A stretch of DNA of 64,000 nucleotides from Stieleria sp. JC731 (GTDB taxonomy: Bacteria; Planctomycetota; Planctomycetia; Pirellulales; Pirellulaceae), in assembly GCF_020966635.1 (NCBI RefSeq), contig NZ_JAJKFQ010000001.1, forward strand, positions 1,302,001 through 1,366,000. The letters run 5' to 3'. The position numbers were made by a program, and so were the translations under genes. The notes beneath the pieces are model-generated. The model was not told the DNA's origin. It saw only the letters and a list, made by a program, of their open reading frames with translations, and ran no database searches. Positions 44,362-52,833 of this stretch are shown piece after piece; the first letter of the stretch is position 1; every line of letters starts with the position of its first letter.

Positions 44362-44512
44362 TTTTGACTAAGCTGCAGTCGGCGTGTCATGTGACGACAG
44401 CTCGCATTCAAGTTCTGCGAGTCTGGCGAGTTCAGCAAGTCTGGTGCGGTCAAACCAAGAAACTGGCTGATTTGAGCAGCTTGCTAAGAACATCAGCATC
44501 GAAAGGCGAACA

Positions 44513-45178
44513 ATGAAGACTACCGGAAGTATCGTTTTGATCCTGGTCCTCGGGGTCGTTCTGGGGTTCATCGGTCGATCGTTTCGCCGTCCAGCATCTC
44601 CGCCCGGTCCCGCCCCAGGTGAGCCGGTCTTTACCAATGAGGTTGCTCCTGGTGAAGCTCCGTTGGTGACCGACAGTTCTGAAATTGAAAACGACGAAGT
44701 GATTCGGCCGGCGATTCCAGGTTTGCTGACGAGCTTTGAGTTGACCGAACGCAGCGGCAAAACCGTCAGTAGCGAAGATCTACTCGGTCAGCCCTATGTG
44801 GTTAGTTTTTTCTTTACGACATGCCCTAGCGTTTGTCCTCAGCAGAATCAAAAGTTGAAGATGCTTGCTGAGAAGTACAAAGGCAAGGGTGTGAAGTTCT
44901 TGGCGATCTCGGTTGATCCGGAAACCGACACGCCGGAAGTGCTTCGCGAATATGCTGCTCGGTTCAATGCCGATCAAGAGCAGTGGTTGTTCCTCACTGG
45001 TGACTTGCTCTACATCCGCCGTATCGCGGGTGATCTTTTCCAGCAGCCTGTCAACAAAGGTTTCCACACGGAACGGTTCGTTTTGGTGGATCCCAAAGGT
45101 AACGTCGAAGGTTTTTATAGTTGGCCGGAACCGAAGCAGTTGGAAAAGCTGCAGCAAGCAATTGATGAGATGATTTGA
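44513..45178 (+). CDS. SCO1/SenC-type copper chaperone
   Basis: 221 residues. An N-terminal membrane helix (SIVLILVLGVVLGFIG) anchors a thioredoxin-fold domain. Copper ligands: Cys104 and Cys108 in FFTTCPSVCPQQ and His in the NKGFHTERFVLVDPKG segment near 185. LAISVDPETDTPEVLREYA is also characteristic. SCO proteins deliver copper to, or reduce, the CuA site of cytochrome oxidase subunit II. Position after ctaA-ctaB and directly before a DUF420 gene (one base between stop and start) supports oxidase assembly. Confidence 0.93.
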   Translation: MKTTGSIVLILVLGVVLGFIGRSFRRPASPPGPAPGEPVFTNEVAPGEAPLVTDSSEIENDEVIRPAIPGLLTSFELTERSGKTVSSEDLLGQPYVVSFFFTTCPSVCPQQNQKLKMLAEKYKGKGVKFLAISVDPETDTPEVLREYAARFNADQEQWLFLTGDLLYIRRIAGDLFQQPVNKGFHTERFVLVDPKGNVEGFYSWPEPKQLEKLQQAIDEMI

Positions 45179-45179
45179 G

Positions 45180-45635
45180 ATGTGGGAGACGCTCGCTACA
45201 GTTCTGCCTCACTGCACCGCACTGTTGAATACGTCGGCGACGATTGTGTTGGCGATGGCGCTTGTGAATATCAAGCGTGGCAAAGTGAAGGTTCACAAGA
45301 AGCTAATGCTGATCGCGTTGGGGATCAGTGCCGCGTTCTTGGCGCTGTATCTGCTTCACAAGGTGGCGCTGTTTCAGACCACAGGTGAACCCAATAAGCG
45401 ATTCCCCGCGGATGCACCGCAGGCGGCTAGGTACACTTATTTTTCCATCCTTGGGACGCACTTGTTGTTGGCGATTTCGGTGCCATTCCTCGCGCTGCGT
45501 GCGGTGTACTTGGCAAAGAAAGGTCGCATCGTTGCGCACAAAAAGCTAGTGCGTTGGGCCTACCCGATTTGGATGTATGTCTCTGTGACCGGGGTTTTGG
45601 TCTACCTGATGCTTTACCAGCTCTACGCGGCATAG
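45180..45635 (+). CDS. DUF420 membrane protein
   Basis: 151 residues, four membrane helices. Conserved elements of DUF420: LPHCTALLNTSATIVLAMAL, IKRGKVKVHKKLMLIALGIS, LYLLHKVALF, and YFSILGTHLLLAISVPFLAL with GRIVAHKKLVRWAYPIWMYV. The His residues on helix ends are invariant in the family. DUF420 genes are regularly found with SCO and ctaA/ctaB and are thought to assist cytochrome oxidase assembly, though biochemical proof is lacking. It is the last gene of the cluster. Confidence 0.92.
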   Translation: MWETLATVLPHCTALLNTSATIVLAMALVNIKRGKVKVHKKLMLIALGISAAFLALYLLHKVALFQTTGEPNKRFPADAPQAARYTYFSILGTHLLLAISVPFLALRAVYLAKKGRIVAHKKLVRWAYPIWMYVSVTGVLVYLMLYQLYAA

Positions 45636-45682
45636 AAGCCGCGAATCGATGTCAAGAAGAAGCGGGTGTCAGTACCACTTTG

Positions 45683-45704
45683 GCTGGCCTTCAGTGGGGC
45701 CAGC
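45683..45704 (+). terminator. Hairpin after the oxidase-assembly cluster
   Basis: GCTGGCC and GGCCAGC enclose an 8-base loop and are followed by TTTAATT, about 50 bases after the DUF420 stop. It lies between converging genes. Confidence 0.5.
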
Positions 45705-45758
45705 TTTAATTGGGTGTCAGCTTGCGCCGGTTGCTTGCTGACTTGAGCTGACTAGGTA

Positions 45759-46124
45759 CTAGGCTTTTGAGGCACCGACGTAAGCCATGCGAAGCAGGTG
45801 TAGGACTTCGTCGTACATCTTATCTTCTTCGTCTGTCGTGTTGCCTTTTGTCTTTTCCTGCAGCATTTCGAGGGTGTCGATGAAATGCTTGGCCATCATC
45901 AGGTCGGTCGACTTTTCGTTGGTGACCGGATTCGCCATCACACCCAGAGCCACCATCGCTTGGCTGTAAAAAGTGCTGATGAGCATGGCCAGTGAAGCTG
46001 GCGGCAGGTTGCCGGTGGGATCGTTCGATTCCGCTTGCTCCGCCGGGGCAGTCTTTTCTTGTTCGACTTGTGATTTCCAGTCGTCGTCGACAACCAATTC
46101 TGGATCGTTGTTTTGTTCGGACAT
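45759..46124 (-). CDS. DUF1844 protein
   Basis: 121 residues. After an acidic ~35-residue N-terminus come PPASLAMLISTFYSQAMVAL, MAKHFIDTLEMLQEKTKGN and a final EEDKMYDEVLHLLRMAYV, which are the hallmarks of DUF1844, a helical family of unknown function found in planctomycetes, deltaproteobacteria and others. It follows pyrG on the same strand after 53 bases, so both may be co-transcribed. No catalytic motif is visible. Confidence 0.85.
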   Translation of the reverse strand: MSEQNNDPELVVDDDWKSQVEQEKTAPAEQAESNDPTGNLPPASLAMLISTFYSQAMVALGVMANPVTNEKSTDLMMAKHFIDTLEMLQEKTKGNTTDEEDKMYDEVLHLLRMAYVGASKA

Positions 46125-46177
46125 CGATGGTGTAGTTAGGAACGAGTCGTTGAAATGGGGGCAGGTGTGCCGCTTGG

Positions 46178-47818
46178 TTAGCGATCGCTAACGGCAGGGT
46201 GGTCCGGTGAGCGTCGTTCGCTGGCGCGGTGGATGGCGGCTTCAACAAAGCCCGCAAACAGCGGGTGTGCTTGAAGCGGCTTGCTCTTGAATTCCGGGTG
46301 GTATTGTACGGCAACAAACCAGGGGTGGTCTGGCAGTTCGACGATTTCGACAAGGTTGCCGTCCGGGCTGGTTCCGGAGATTAGCAAGCCTTCTTTGGTG
46401 AAGGCATCTCGGTAGGCATTGTTGAATTCGTAGCGGTGGCGGTGGCGTTCGGCGACTTCTTCTTTGTCGTAGCACTGCCGAGCTTTGCTGCCTTCGGAAA
46501 GGATCGCCGGTTGGCTACCAAGTCGCATCGTTCCGCCCATTTGCGTGACGTTCTGTTGCTCGTCGAGCAGGCAGATGACCGGATCAGGTGTGTCTTTGTC
46601 GAATTCGCTTGAGTGGGCTTTTTCAAGGCCGCAGATTCCGCGGGCGAATTCGATGACAGCGCACTGCATTCCCAGGCAGATGCCGAAAAATGGGATGCCA
46701 CGCTGGCGTGCATAGCGGATCGCTTGCACTTTGCCTTCGACACCGCGTTCGCCGAACCCGCCGGGGATCAGGATGCCGTCATAGCCGGATAGCAGCCGTT
46801 CGGCGCCTTCACGCTCGATGTCGCTACTTTGGATTCGGCCGATGCGGATTTGCGCCTGGTGGTGCATGCCGGCGTGGTCGATCGATTCGTAGATCGACTT
46901 GTACGCGTCTTTGTGTTCGGCGTACTTCCCGACGACAGCGATGCTTAGCTCGTGACGAGGGTTTCGCAGACGATGCAGCAGGTCCGTCCAGGGGCTGATG
47001 TCTAGGGCTTTGCTGGGAAGGTTTAGCCGTTTGACGATCAGTTCGTCTAGTTTGTTATCGACCAGAGAAATCGGTACTTCGTAAATCGAGAAGTCCTTGT
47101 CTTTCTCTTCGATGACAGCTTCCGAAGGCACGTTGCAGAACAGTGCGATTTTGTCGCGTTCTTCGCGACTGATCGAGTGTTCGCAGCGGCAGACGAGGAT
47201 GTCCGGCTGGATACCGATTTCGCGGAGCTGGCCGACGGAGTGTTGCGTCGGTTTGGTTTTCAGCTCATCGGCAGCTTTCAAGTACGGCACCAGCGTCAGG
47301 TGCATGTACAGCACGTTTTCGCGTCCGACATCCTGAGCGTATTGGCGGATCGCTTCCATAAAGGGAAGGCTTTCGATATCGCCGACGGTCCCACCGATTT
47401 CGGTGATGACGACGTCCGTATCGTCGCTGGCCATGCGAGCGATTACGGATTTGATTTCGTTCGTGATATGCGGGATGACCTGAACGGTCTTGCCTAAGAA
47501 TCGGCCTTTGCGTTCTTTTTCAATCACCGACAGGTAGATCTGTCCGGTGGTGTAGTTGCAATCCCTCGTCAGAGGACTGCTGGTGAACCGTTCGTAGTGA
47601 CCGAGGTCCAAGTCCGTCTCGCTGCCGTCATCGAGCACATAGACTTCCCCGTGTTGATAGGGGCTCATGGTACCCGGATCGACATTGATGTACGGATCCA
47701 GTTTCTGCATGCGGATTCGCAATCCACGCGATTCCAGCAGCATTCCAAGTGAGGCGCTAGTCAGGCCTTTTCCGAGTGAGGAAACGACCCCACCGGTTAC
47801 AAAGATGTGTTTCGTCAT
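46178..47818 (-). CDS. pyrG: CTP synthase
   Basis: 546 residues, the usual length. It makes CTP from UTP, ATP and glutamine. N-terminal synthetase domain: [52 protein letters not shown]-terminal glutaminase domain: [16 protein letters not shown], the catalytic Cys in [15 protein letters not shown], and His/Glu in [11 protein letters not shown]. KdsB, which consumes CTP, is encoded 195 bases upstream on the same strand, so the pair couples CTP supply to Kdo activation for lipopolysaccharide. Confidence 0.97.
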   Translation of the reverse strand: MTKHIFVTGGVVSSLGKGLTSASLGMLLESRGLRIRMQKLDPYINVDPGTMSPYQHGEVYVLDDGSETDLDLGHYERFTSSPLTRDCNYTTGQIYLSVIEKERKGRFLGKTVQVIPHITNEIKSVIARMASDDTDVVITEIGGTVGDIESLPFMEAIRQYAQDVGRENVLYMHLTLVPYLKAADELKTKPTQHSVGQLREIGIQPDILVCRCEHSISREERDKIALFCNVPSEAVIEEKDKDFSIYEVPISLVDNKLDELIVKRLNLPSKALDISPWTDLLHRLRNPRHELSIAVVGKYAEHKDAYKSIYESIDHAGMHHQAQIRIGRIQSSDIEREGAERLLSGYDGILIPGGFGERGVEGKVQAIRYARQRGIPFFGICLGMQCAVIEFARGICGLEKAHSSEFDKDTPDPVICLLDEQQNVTQMGGTMRLGSQPAILSEGSKARQCYDKEEVAERHRHRYEFNNAYRDAFTKEGLLISGTSPDGNLVEIVELPDHPWFVAVQYHPEFKSKPLQAHPLFAGFVEAAIHRASERRSPDHPAVSDR

Positions 47819-48013
47819 GGACGCGGATCATACCGCGCCAGATGCAAACGTGAAGGTGTGCCTTGCGCCCATTGTCGTCTTTCATCCGATGAACCAATCG
47901 GCAGGCGGTAACAGCCTGCAAAGGTGCAGGTGAACTCGCTCTACTGGCCGCCGATAGTCCCTCGCTTCGGTACTGTCGGAGGATGACGTTTGCGGAAACT
48001 TTTCAGCGATGGC

Positions 48014-48838
48014 TTAGCATGACATCGCGTTTTTTCGATTGCGGAAAGCTTCCAAATCCGCGGGGGTGTCGATGCCGGATGCCGCGGGCCCAACGAAGGC
48101 GACGGAGACCTTTTTACCTGCTTCGATCGCACGCAGTTGCTCCAGCTTCTCTACTTGCTCCAAATGGCTGGGCGGAGCAGCCGCAAACCAACGCAGGAAT
48201 GAGGGGCGATACGCGTAGAGTCCCAGGTGATGCCAGTAGGTGGTGGGGGCTTGGCCGAGTCGTTCGCTGGCGTCGCCATCCCGGTCAAAGGGCACGCAGG
48301 CACGGCTGAAGTACACCGCCCTGCCCTTCTCTGCCCCGTTTGCGTGGATCGAGCCAGTGGGGGAATCGTCTGCCGATTCGGAATTCCACGGCGCCATCAC
48401 GACTTTGACGATACCGGGATCGCCAAGTGATTTCGGATCCGTGATTGGGGTCGCCGCGGTTGAAAAGTCCGCATCCGGATCACCGATCAAGGCATCGGCA
48501 ACGGCATCAATCGAATCGGGATCGATTTCGGGCTCGTCGCTTTGCACATTCACGAATAGGTCGACATCGGGCATTTGGGCAGCGACGAATGCGATGCGGT
48601 CGGTTCCACTGGCGCAGTCCGGTGGCGTCATGATCGAGCGGCCGCCAAAGGAGCTGACTTCTTCGGCCAAGCGAACGTCATCGACTGCGACGATCACTCC
48701 TGCGGACGCCGATTTGGCTTCGCTGGCAGCTTCATAGGTGTACTGCAGGACCGTCTTTCCTGCGACTTTTTGCAACAGCTTCTCTGGGAGTCGGGAGGAA
48801 GCCAGTCGGGCCGGTAGCACGATTTGAATCTTGGTCAT
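48014..48838 (-). CDS. kdsB: 3-deoxy-manno-octulosonate cytidylyltransferase (CMP-Kdo synthetase)
   Basis: 274 residues, slightly longer than the usual ~250. It activates Kdo with CTP for the lipopolysaccharide inner core. Seen: IVLPARLASSRLPEKLLQKV (nucleotide loop), ASGTDRIAFVA, LFVNVQSDEPEIDPDSIDAV, YWHHLGLYAYRPSFLRWF and LEQVEKLEQLRAIEAG. Presence of kdsB implies that the cell makes Kdo-containing lipopolysaccharide, in line with Gram-negative envelopes of planctomycetes. It lies upstream of pyrG; divergent from the riboswitch locus that starts about 100 bases away. Confidence 0.94.
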   Translation of the reverse strand: MTKIQIVLPARLASSRLPEKLLQKVAGKTVLQYTYEAASEAKSASAGVIVAVDDVRLAEEVSSFGGRSIMTPPDCASGTDRIAFVAAQMPDVDLFVNVQSDEPEIDPDSIDAVADALIGDPDADFSTAATPITDPKSLGDPGIVKVVMAPWNSESADDSPTGSIHANGAEKGRAVYFSRACVPFDRDGDASERLGQAPTTYWHHLGLYAYRPSFLRWFAAAPPSHLEQVEKLEQLRAIEAGKKVSVAFVGPAASGIDTPADLEAFRNRKNAMSC

Positions 48839-49485
48839 GGACGGTTTGGATCGTATGAAGGCGACGGCAAGTGAATGATCGATCGATCCCGAATAAGTTG
48901 ACAGGTCGCTGAAGGCAGTTTAACTTTCCGAGCACAACGGTTGGTGGTGAGACGGTCGATTTGTGTTTCGACCGTTTGAACAGGGAATGTGGTGTAAATC
49001 CACGACGGCCCGGCCGCTGTAACTGATGTTTGAACAATCTTGCCAGTGAATCACAAGTGGTCTCTGGCCGCCGTCGTGCAGACCACAGTCGTACAGGCAA
49101 ATGATTGTTCAGGTGATCGCTCCACTCTTTTACGCCATTGTCCATGGCCCGTTTCGCCGGATTGAAGCGAATCGGCCAATGACGAGAAGGCGGGGCTTGA
49201 GGTCATCCATCATCGGGAGTCAGAAGACCTACCATCAACCGGACGCTCGTGGACCTTCTTGGGTGAGGTCAGCGTCAATTCGCAATTCACAAGATTCATC
49301 AGTCGTCCTGACAAACGCGATATGTCGCGCCGTGAATACAAGCTGTATTCGACGTCGCGGCAACGATCTCGCTGGCAACCGGTCCTGATTGGTTGCTGCC
49401 GTTTCGATCGAAATCGCTTGGTCCAGAATCGATGTGGTATTGCGGAGGCCCTATCGGCTGATTCCTGATCAGCGTTCGGTCATTG
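48839..49485. other. Intergenic region with cobalamin riboswitch and long 5' leader
   Basis: Between kdsB and the divergently read DUF1559 gene. The riboswitch described separately occupies about 48932-49100. The following ~385 bases up to the gene contain no family-like frame and no clear T-tailed terminator; they form a long untranslated leader or hide a small gene I cannot recognise. Confidence 0.6.
48932..49100 (+). promoter_or_regulatory. Cobalamin riboswitch
   Basis: The conserved core is directly visible: AACAGGGAA (48979-48987), the P5 hairpin GTGG-TGTAAAT-CCAC (48989-49003), and the junction CGGCCCGGCCGCTGTAA (49006-49022), close to the adenosylcobalamin consensus GGGAA..GGTG.AA.TCC..CCCGCCACTGTAA. 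A P3-like hairpin ACGGTCGA/TCGACCGT (48952-48975) precedes it; GTGGT (48944-48948) can pair with ACCAC (49082-49086) as the closing helix, and GCCAGTG (49042-49048) stands for the GCCACTG box. A 9-bp complement (CACGACGGC at 49001-49009 with GCCGTCGTG at 49070-49078) could be the competing switch helix. Deviations: one extra G in the CCCGCCACTG box. It faces the DUF1559 and DUF4465 genes. Confidence 0.82.
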
Positions 49486-50307
49486 ATGAACATGACTCAT
49501 AAACCTCTGCGCTATCGTCGGTTTCGCGCCGTCAGTGGCTTCACCTTGGTGGAGCTGTTGGTGGTGATGGCGATTATCGGCATCTTGGTTTCACTGCTGT
49601 TGCCTGCGGTGCAATTCGCGCGTGAAGCTGCGCGGCAAGCGAGTTGTCGAAACAATCAACATCAGATCGGTGTGGCGCTTCACAACTACCACACCATTCA
49701 TCGTTCGCTGCCGATCGGTTGTTTGGAATGGCGTGCTTGGGGACAGCCTGCCACGAGAAAGAACCTGGCATGGTCCGCGATGCTGCTGGGATGTCTTGGT
49801 GAGCAGACATTGTATGACGCGGTGGACTTCGAATCGGCTTTCGATTCACCAGCCAATGCCGAGGCGGCTGCAGTGCCAGTGGGAACCTATTTGTGCCCCA
49901 CCGAAATCCCCGACTTCAACGGGCGAGCGGATATCAGCTATGGCGGGCTGTACGGCGAGCGTTTGGTCGACCGACGGAGCGACGATGGCCTGTTCCTGTA
50001 TGACCGTGTGATCGCGTTTCGTGACTGCTTCGATGGCTTGTCACACACGATCGCGACAGGTGAGGACATGGTCGGGCCGAGCAGCGAATGGATTAATGGC
50101 GGCAACGTCTTCGTGCAGGCTCATCCGATTAACGACGACCGTGCTTTGGCGATCGATAACGAGATCCGGTCTTTGCATCCCGCAGGTGCCATGGTTTTGT
50201 TCTTAGATGGCTCTGTCCATCTGCTTAATGAATCACTTGATCAAATCGTCCTAGGGCAATTGATCACCCGAGACGGTCGCGAGGTGATTGCGGCCGATGC
50301 TTACTAA
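49486..50307 (+). CDS. DUF1559 pseudopilin-like protein downstream of cobalamin riboswitch
   Basis: About 273 residues; ATG codons at 49486 and 49492 are both possible. The leader [20 protein letters not shown] is the prepilin-type methylation motif with its hydrophobic helix, followed by the DUF1559 signature [31 protein letters not shown]. It is shorter than the usual ~330-380 residues: the middle region is compact, while the end keeps [20 protein letters not shown]. It is the first gene after a cobalamin riboswitch and is followed 51 bases later by a PEP-CTERM DUF4465 gene, so its expression is probably repressed by B12. A surface or periplasmic role with the DUF4465 protein is inferred. 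Confidence 0.9.
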   Translation: MNMTHKPLRYRRFRAVSGFTLVELLVVMAIIGILVSLLLPAVQFAREAARQASCRNNQHQIGVALHNYHTIHRSLPIGCLEWRAWGQPATRKNLAWSAMLLGCLGEQTLYDAVDFESAFDSPANAEAAAVPVGTYLCPTEIPDFNGRADISYGGLYGERLVDRRSDDGLFLYDRVIAFRDCFDGLSHTIATGEDMVGPSSEWINGGNVFVQAHPINDDRALAIDNEIRSLHPAGAMVLFLDGSVHLLNESLDQIVLGQLITRDGREVIAADAY

Positions 50308-50358
50308 TTGCGTACACATTTTTGCAACCTGATTGACCTTTAATTTGAAACTGAATCC

Positions 50359-51231
50359 ATGAAACGATTTATTGTGCCTGCGATGACGATTGCCATTTGC
50401 CTGTTGCAGGCCGCAAGCGGAAGTGCAGAAACCGTGGTCGACTTTGAAGACCTGAATTCATACGACGCGACGCTTCCTGAAGTCTTTGGAATGCAAATGC
50501 TTGGCGGCGGCGATGTCTACAACGGCTATGGGCAAGACGCGCCCACCGGTGCATTCACCAGCAAGGGTGTCAGTTTCGCTACACAGCAATACGGCCCAGG
50601 TTTTTCCTACTCGCGTTATAGCAACACGACCGACCCAGGGTTTACAAATCAATTCGCAGCCTTGCCCGGTGGTGGGTCCGATGGCGCCGGCGGTGCAGTC
50701 GTTGGTCAGAACTACGCAATGGTCAACACCGGAACCGCGACAACACCAACGGGGCAATCGCTCAGTTCGGCTTCGCTGTACTTCGATGACCTTGTTGACT
50801 TGGCGTCGATCGACATTGCGAATGCGACTTACACCGCGCTCTATTTCCGCGACGGGATCGATGGATTCAGCACTGGGTTAGAATTCTCACCCGGTGACTT
50901 TCTGTCATTGACGATGACTGGGTTCGATGCTTCGGGCGTCAAGACAGGAAGCGAGACGATCGACCTTGCCCGTTTCGATGGTGCGGTTTTCGATACCGAT
51001 GACTATCTCGAAGGTTGGCAAACGGTTGACTTGAGCGGTTTTGGGCAATCCAAGTCATTGGCTTTCTCACTTGAATCGAGTGACTTTGACACAACGTTCG
51101 GATTGAACGTACCTGCCTACGCAGCGATCGATAACTTGCGTTTCATTACTGCGATCCCGGAGCCATCTTCGTTTGCGTGTTTGTCTGTCGCGCTCGTTGG
51201 ACTCGCGCTGCGTCGTCGTCGCACAGCCTAA
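50359..51231 (+). CDS. PEP-CTERM protein with DUF4465 domain, likely B12-regulated
   Basis: 290 residues. Signal peptide MKRFIVPAMTIAICLLQAAS, then a beta-rich DUF4465 domain (~25-260): YSRYSNTTDPGFTNQFAAL, QNYAMVNTG, ANATYTALYFRDG, FSPGDFLSLTMTGFDASG, DDYLEGWQTVDLSGFG, and LNVPAYAAIDNLRF are conserved positions of the family. The C-terminus is a PEP-CTERM sorting tail: IPEPSSFACLSV, a hydrophobic helix, and RRRR. Such proteins are processed by exosortase and become extracellular or surface matrix proteins. As I recall, related proteins in Bacteroidetes (BtuH) bind cobalamin at the surface; with a cobalamin riboswitch upstream, a B12-capture role is a reasonable inference. The 3' end overlaps the converging epimerase gene by four bases. 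Confidence 0.87.
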   Translation: MKRFIVPAMTIAICLLQAASGSAETVVDFEDLNSYDATLPEVFGMQMLGGGDVYNGYGQDAPTGAFTSKGVSFATQQYGPGFSYSRYSNTTDPGFTNQFAALPGGGSDGAGGAVVGQNYAMVNTGTATTPTGQSLSSASLYFDDLVDLASIDIANATYTALYFRDGIDGFSTGLEFSPGDFLSLTMTGFDASGVKTGSETIDLARFDGAVFDTDDYLEGWQTVDLSGFGQSKSLAFSLESSDFDTTFGLNVPAYAAIDNLRFITAIPEPSSFACLSVALVGLALRRRRTA

Positions 51232-52109
51232 GCGGCTAGCAGCTGTTCGACGGTGGAACGCAGCAGCGATTCACCGCCGAACCGCATGCCCAGTTTTTCA
51301 AGTTTATCGGTGACGATCGCATTCTTGGCTGTCTTCTGAGGGCCTTCGATCGTCGCCGAACTGCCGGTCAGTTCTTTCGCGATGGTAGCCACTTCGTAGT
51401 CGCTAATCATGCGATCGCAGCAGTTGAACGTTTCCCCGCTAATTTCGGCGTCGGCGTTCAATAATAGGTGGCAAGCTTTTGCGACATCTTGTGCGTGCAC
51501 GCATTTGCTTCCGCCGGTTGCCGAAACGCTTTTGCCGGCGGCGACATTTTGAGCCAGTTCATACCACTTGGATTGGTCGATCGGGTTGGCTGCACCGTAG
51601 ATCGCTGTCGGTCTTAAGCTGACGCTACACATCCTCGAATCACTGCCATAGTGATGGACCAAAGATTCCACAGAGGCTTTGTAAGCACCGTATAGCGTGT
51701 TGGGACGATGGGGATGTGATTCATCAAGCGGTTGTCCAGGCAGCACATCATCATGGACGGCACCGGAGGAGATGAAGACGAAACGTTTCACCCCGGCCTG
51801 CTTCGCCGCTTCGAGCAAACGCAGTGAGCCGGTTGTGTTCTTTTCCCAGTAATCGATCGGGTCGTCGCCAACTGCCAGGAACGATTCCCCTGTTCGATAA
51901 AGGCAACTGTGAATCACGGCGTCGACGCCTTCGACAAGCGGACCGGTCGTGCAAGGCGTACCGAGTTGACCGCTAATCCAGATGACTGGAGATTCATTGG
52001 CGGGCGGTTTTTCTCCGCGATGCCAAGCCTGAAGGTCATGCTTGGGGCTTAGCTCGTCGATCAAGTAACGGCCGAGAAAACCGGTCGCTCCGGTCAATGC
52101 GATTCGCAT
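51228..52109 (-). CDS. NAD-dependent epimerase/dehydratase (extended SDR)
   Basis: Start at ATG 52109 (MRIALTGATGFLGRYLIDEL), giving 293 residues; the frame is open to 52220. The GxxGxxG nucleotide-binding loop is GATGFLG; the catalytic pair is Tyr and Lys in TLYGAYKASVESLVHHYG (YxxxK), with the Ser in FVFISSGAVHDD. The family reduces or epimerises nucleotide sugars or related substrates; the C-terminal substrate domain gives no specific clue. The gene converges on the DUF4465 gene and overlaps it by four bases at the stop. No sugar-nucleotide genes adjoin it. Confidence 0.88.
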   Translation of the reverse strand: MRIALTGATGFLGRYLIDELSPKHDLQAWHRGEKPPANESPVIWISGQLGTPCTTGPLVEGVDAVIHSCLYRTGESFLAVGDDPIDYWEKNTTGSLRLLEAAKQAGVKRFVFISSGAVHDDVLPGQPLDESHPHRPNTLYGAYKASVESLVHHYGSDSRMCSVSLRPTAIYGAANPIDQSKWYELAQNVAAGKSVSATGGSKCVHAQDVAKACHLLLNADAEISGETFNCCDRMISDYEVATIAKELTGSSATIEGPQKTAKNAIVTDKLEKLGMRFGGESLLRSTVEQLLAA

Positions 52110-52249
52110 AAGAATGTTTTGAAGGGGGCAATCGAAGCTGATCCCTAGAATGTATCGGCACGACAAGGCGGAACCTAGTTCGGCATCGGCTTGACCGAGC
52201 GGTCTTCGCGCAGAGTTCATTTTTCAGTGCGGCTAGTATCGGTCCTGCC

Positions 52250-52295
52250 AAAAAAAAGAAACCGCCTGGACCGAGCAGCGGGACCAGGCGGTTTC
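52250..52295 (-). terminator. Intrinsic terminator of the Flp pilin gene
   Basis: A perfect 12-bp stem (GAAACCGCCTGG / CCAGGCGGTTTC, 14-base loop) followed on the minus strand by TTTTTTT, 29 bases after the pilin stop. Confidence 0.93.
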
Positions 52296-52323
52296 TTGAG
52301 ATTTAAAATGGATCAAGCCAGGG

Positions 52324-52518
52324 CTAGTTGGCCATCGCTCCAGCGATTGCCGCTCCTGAGTCGTCAAAGCTTTTTTGCGTTTCTGTGGCCAAACTCATGA
52401 CTGATCCGATGCAGACAGCAACTATGAGGGCCAGCATCACGGCGTATTCCACCGCCGTCGTGCCGTCCTCATCTCGCATCAGCGAGATTGCGGAATGGAT
52501 AAAGTGTGGGAATTTCAT
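52324..52518 (-). CDS. Flp/Fap-type pilin subunit
   Basis: 64 residues from ATG 52518 (MKFPHFIHSAISLMRDEDG). The signature DEDGTTAVEYAVMLALIVAV is that of Flp pilins: Gly before the cleavage site, conserved Glu and Tyr at mature positions, and a hydrophobic helix. TadV-type prepilin peptidase cleaves such subunits and the Tad machinery assembles them into adhesive pili. No tad/cpa genes lie nearby, so this is an isolated pilin locus served by a machinery elsewhere. A strong terminator directly follows, consistent with an abundantly transcribed monocistronic gene. Confidence 0.92.
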   Translation of the reverse strand: MKFPHFIHSAISLMRDEDGTTAVEYAVMLALIVAVCIGSVMSLATETQKSFDDSGAAIAGAMAN

Positions 52519-52833
52519 ATCGAATATGGTTATTGAGTGATTTTCGCAGGGAATTGGGCGCAGCCACCGAAACATAGCCCACCAATCTGCGTAGATCCGT
52601 GCATCATGGCACGCAACCTAAGGGTGTAATAAAGAACAGTCATTCAATTGGCAGTTCAGCGCGGTTGTGCGGATTGTTTAGAATCTGCCGAATGCCGTGC
52701 TCCGTTTCCCCTCTCGGCGGTGGTTGATGTTACTCGCCGCTTGACCACGACCATTGCCGGTGGCTGCGGCGGACAATAATCTGTTGCCTTCGCCCCCCAG
52801 CGATTGCTCCATTCCTAAATCATTGATGGCTTG

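Noticed and set aside
48732..49145. 137-codon minus frame over the start of kdsB and the riboswitch
   Set aside because: It overlaps kdsB on the same strand in another frame and runs through the riboswitch; no family similarity.
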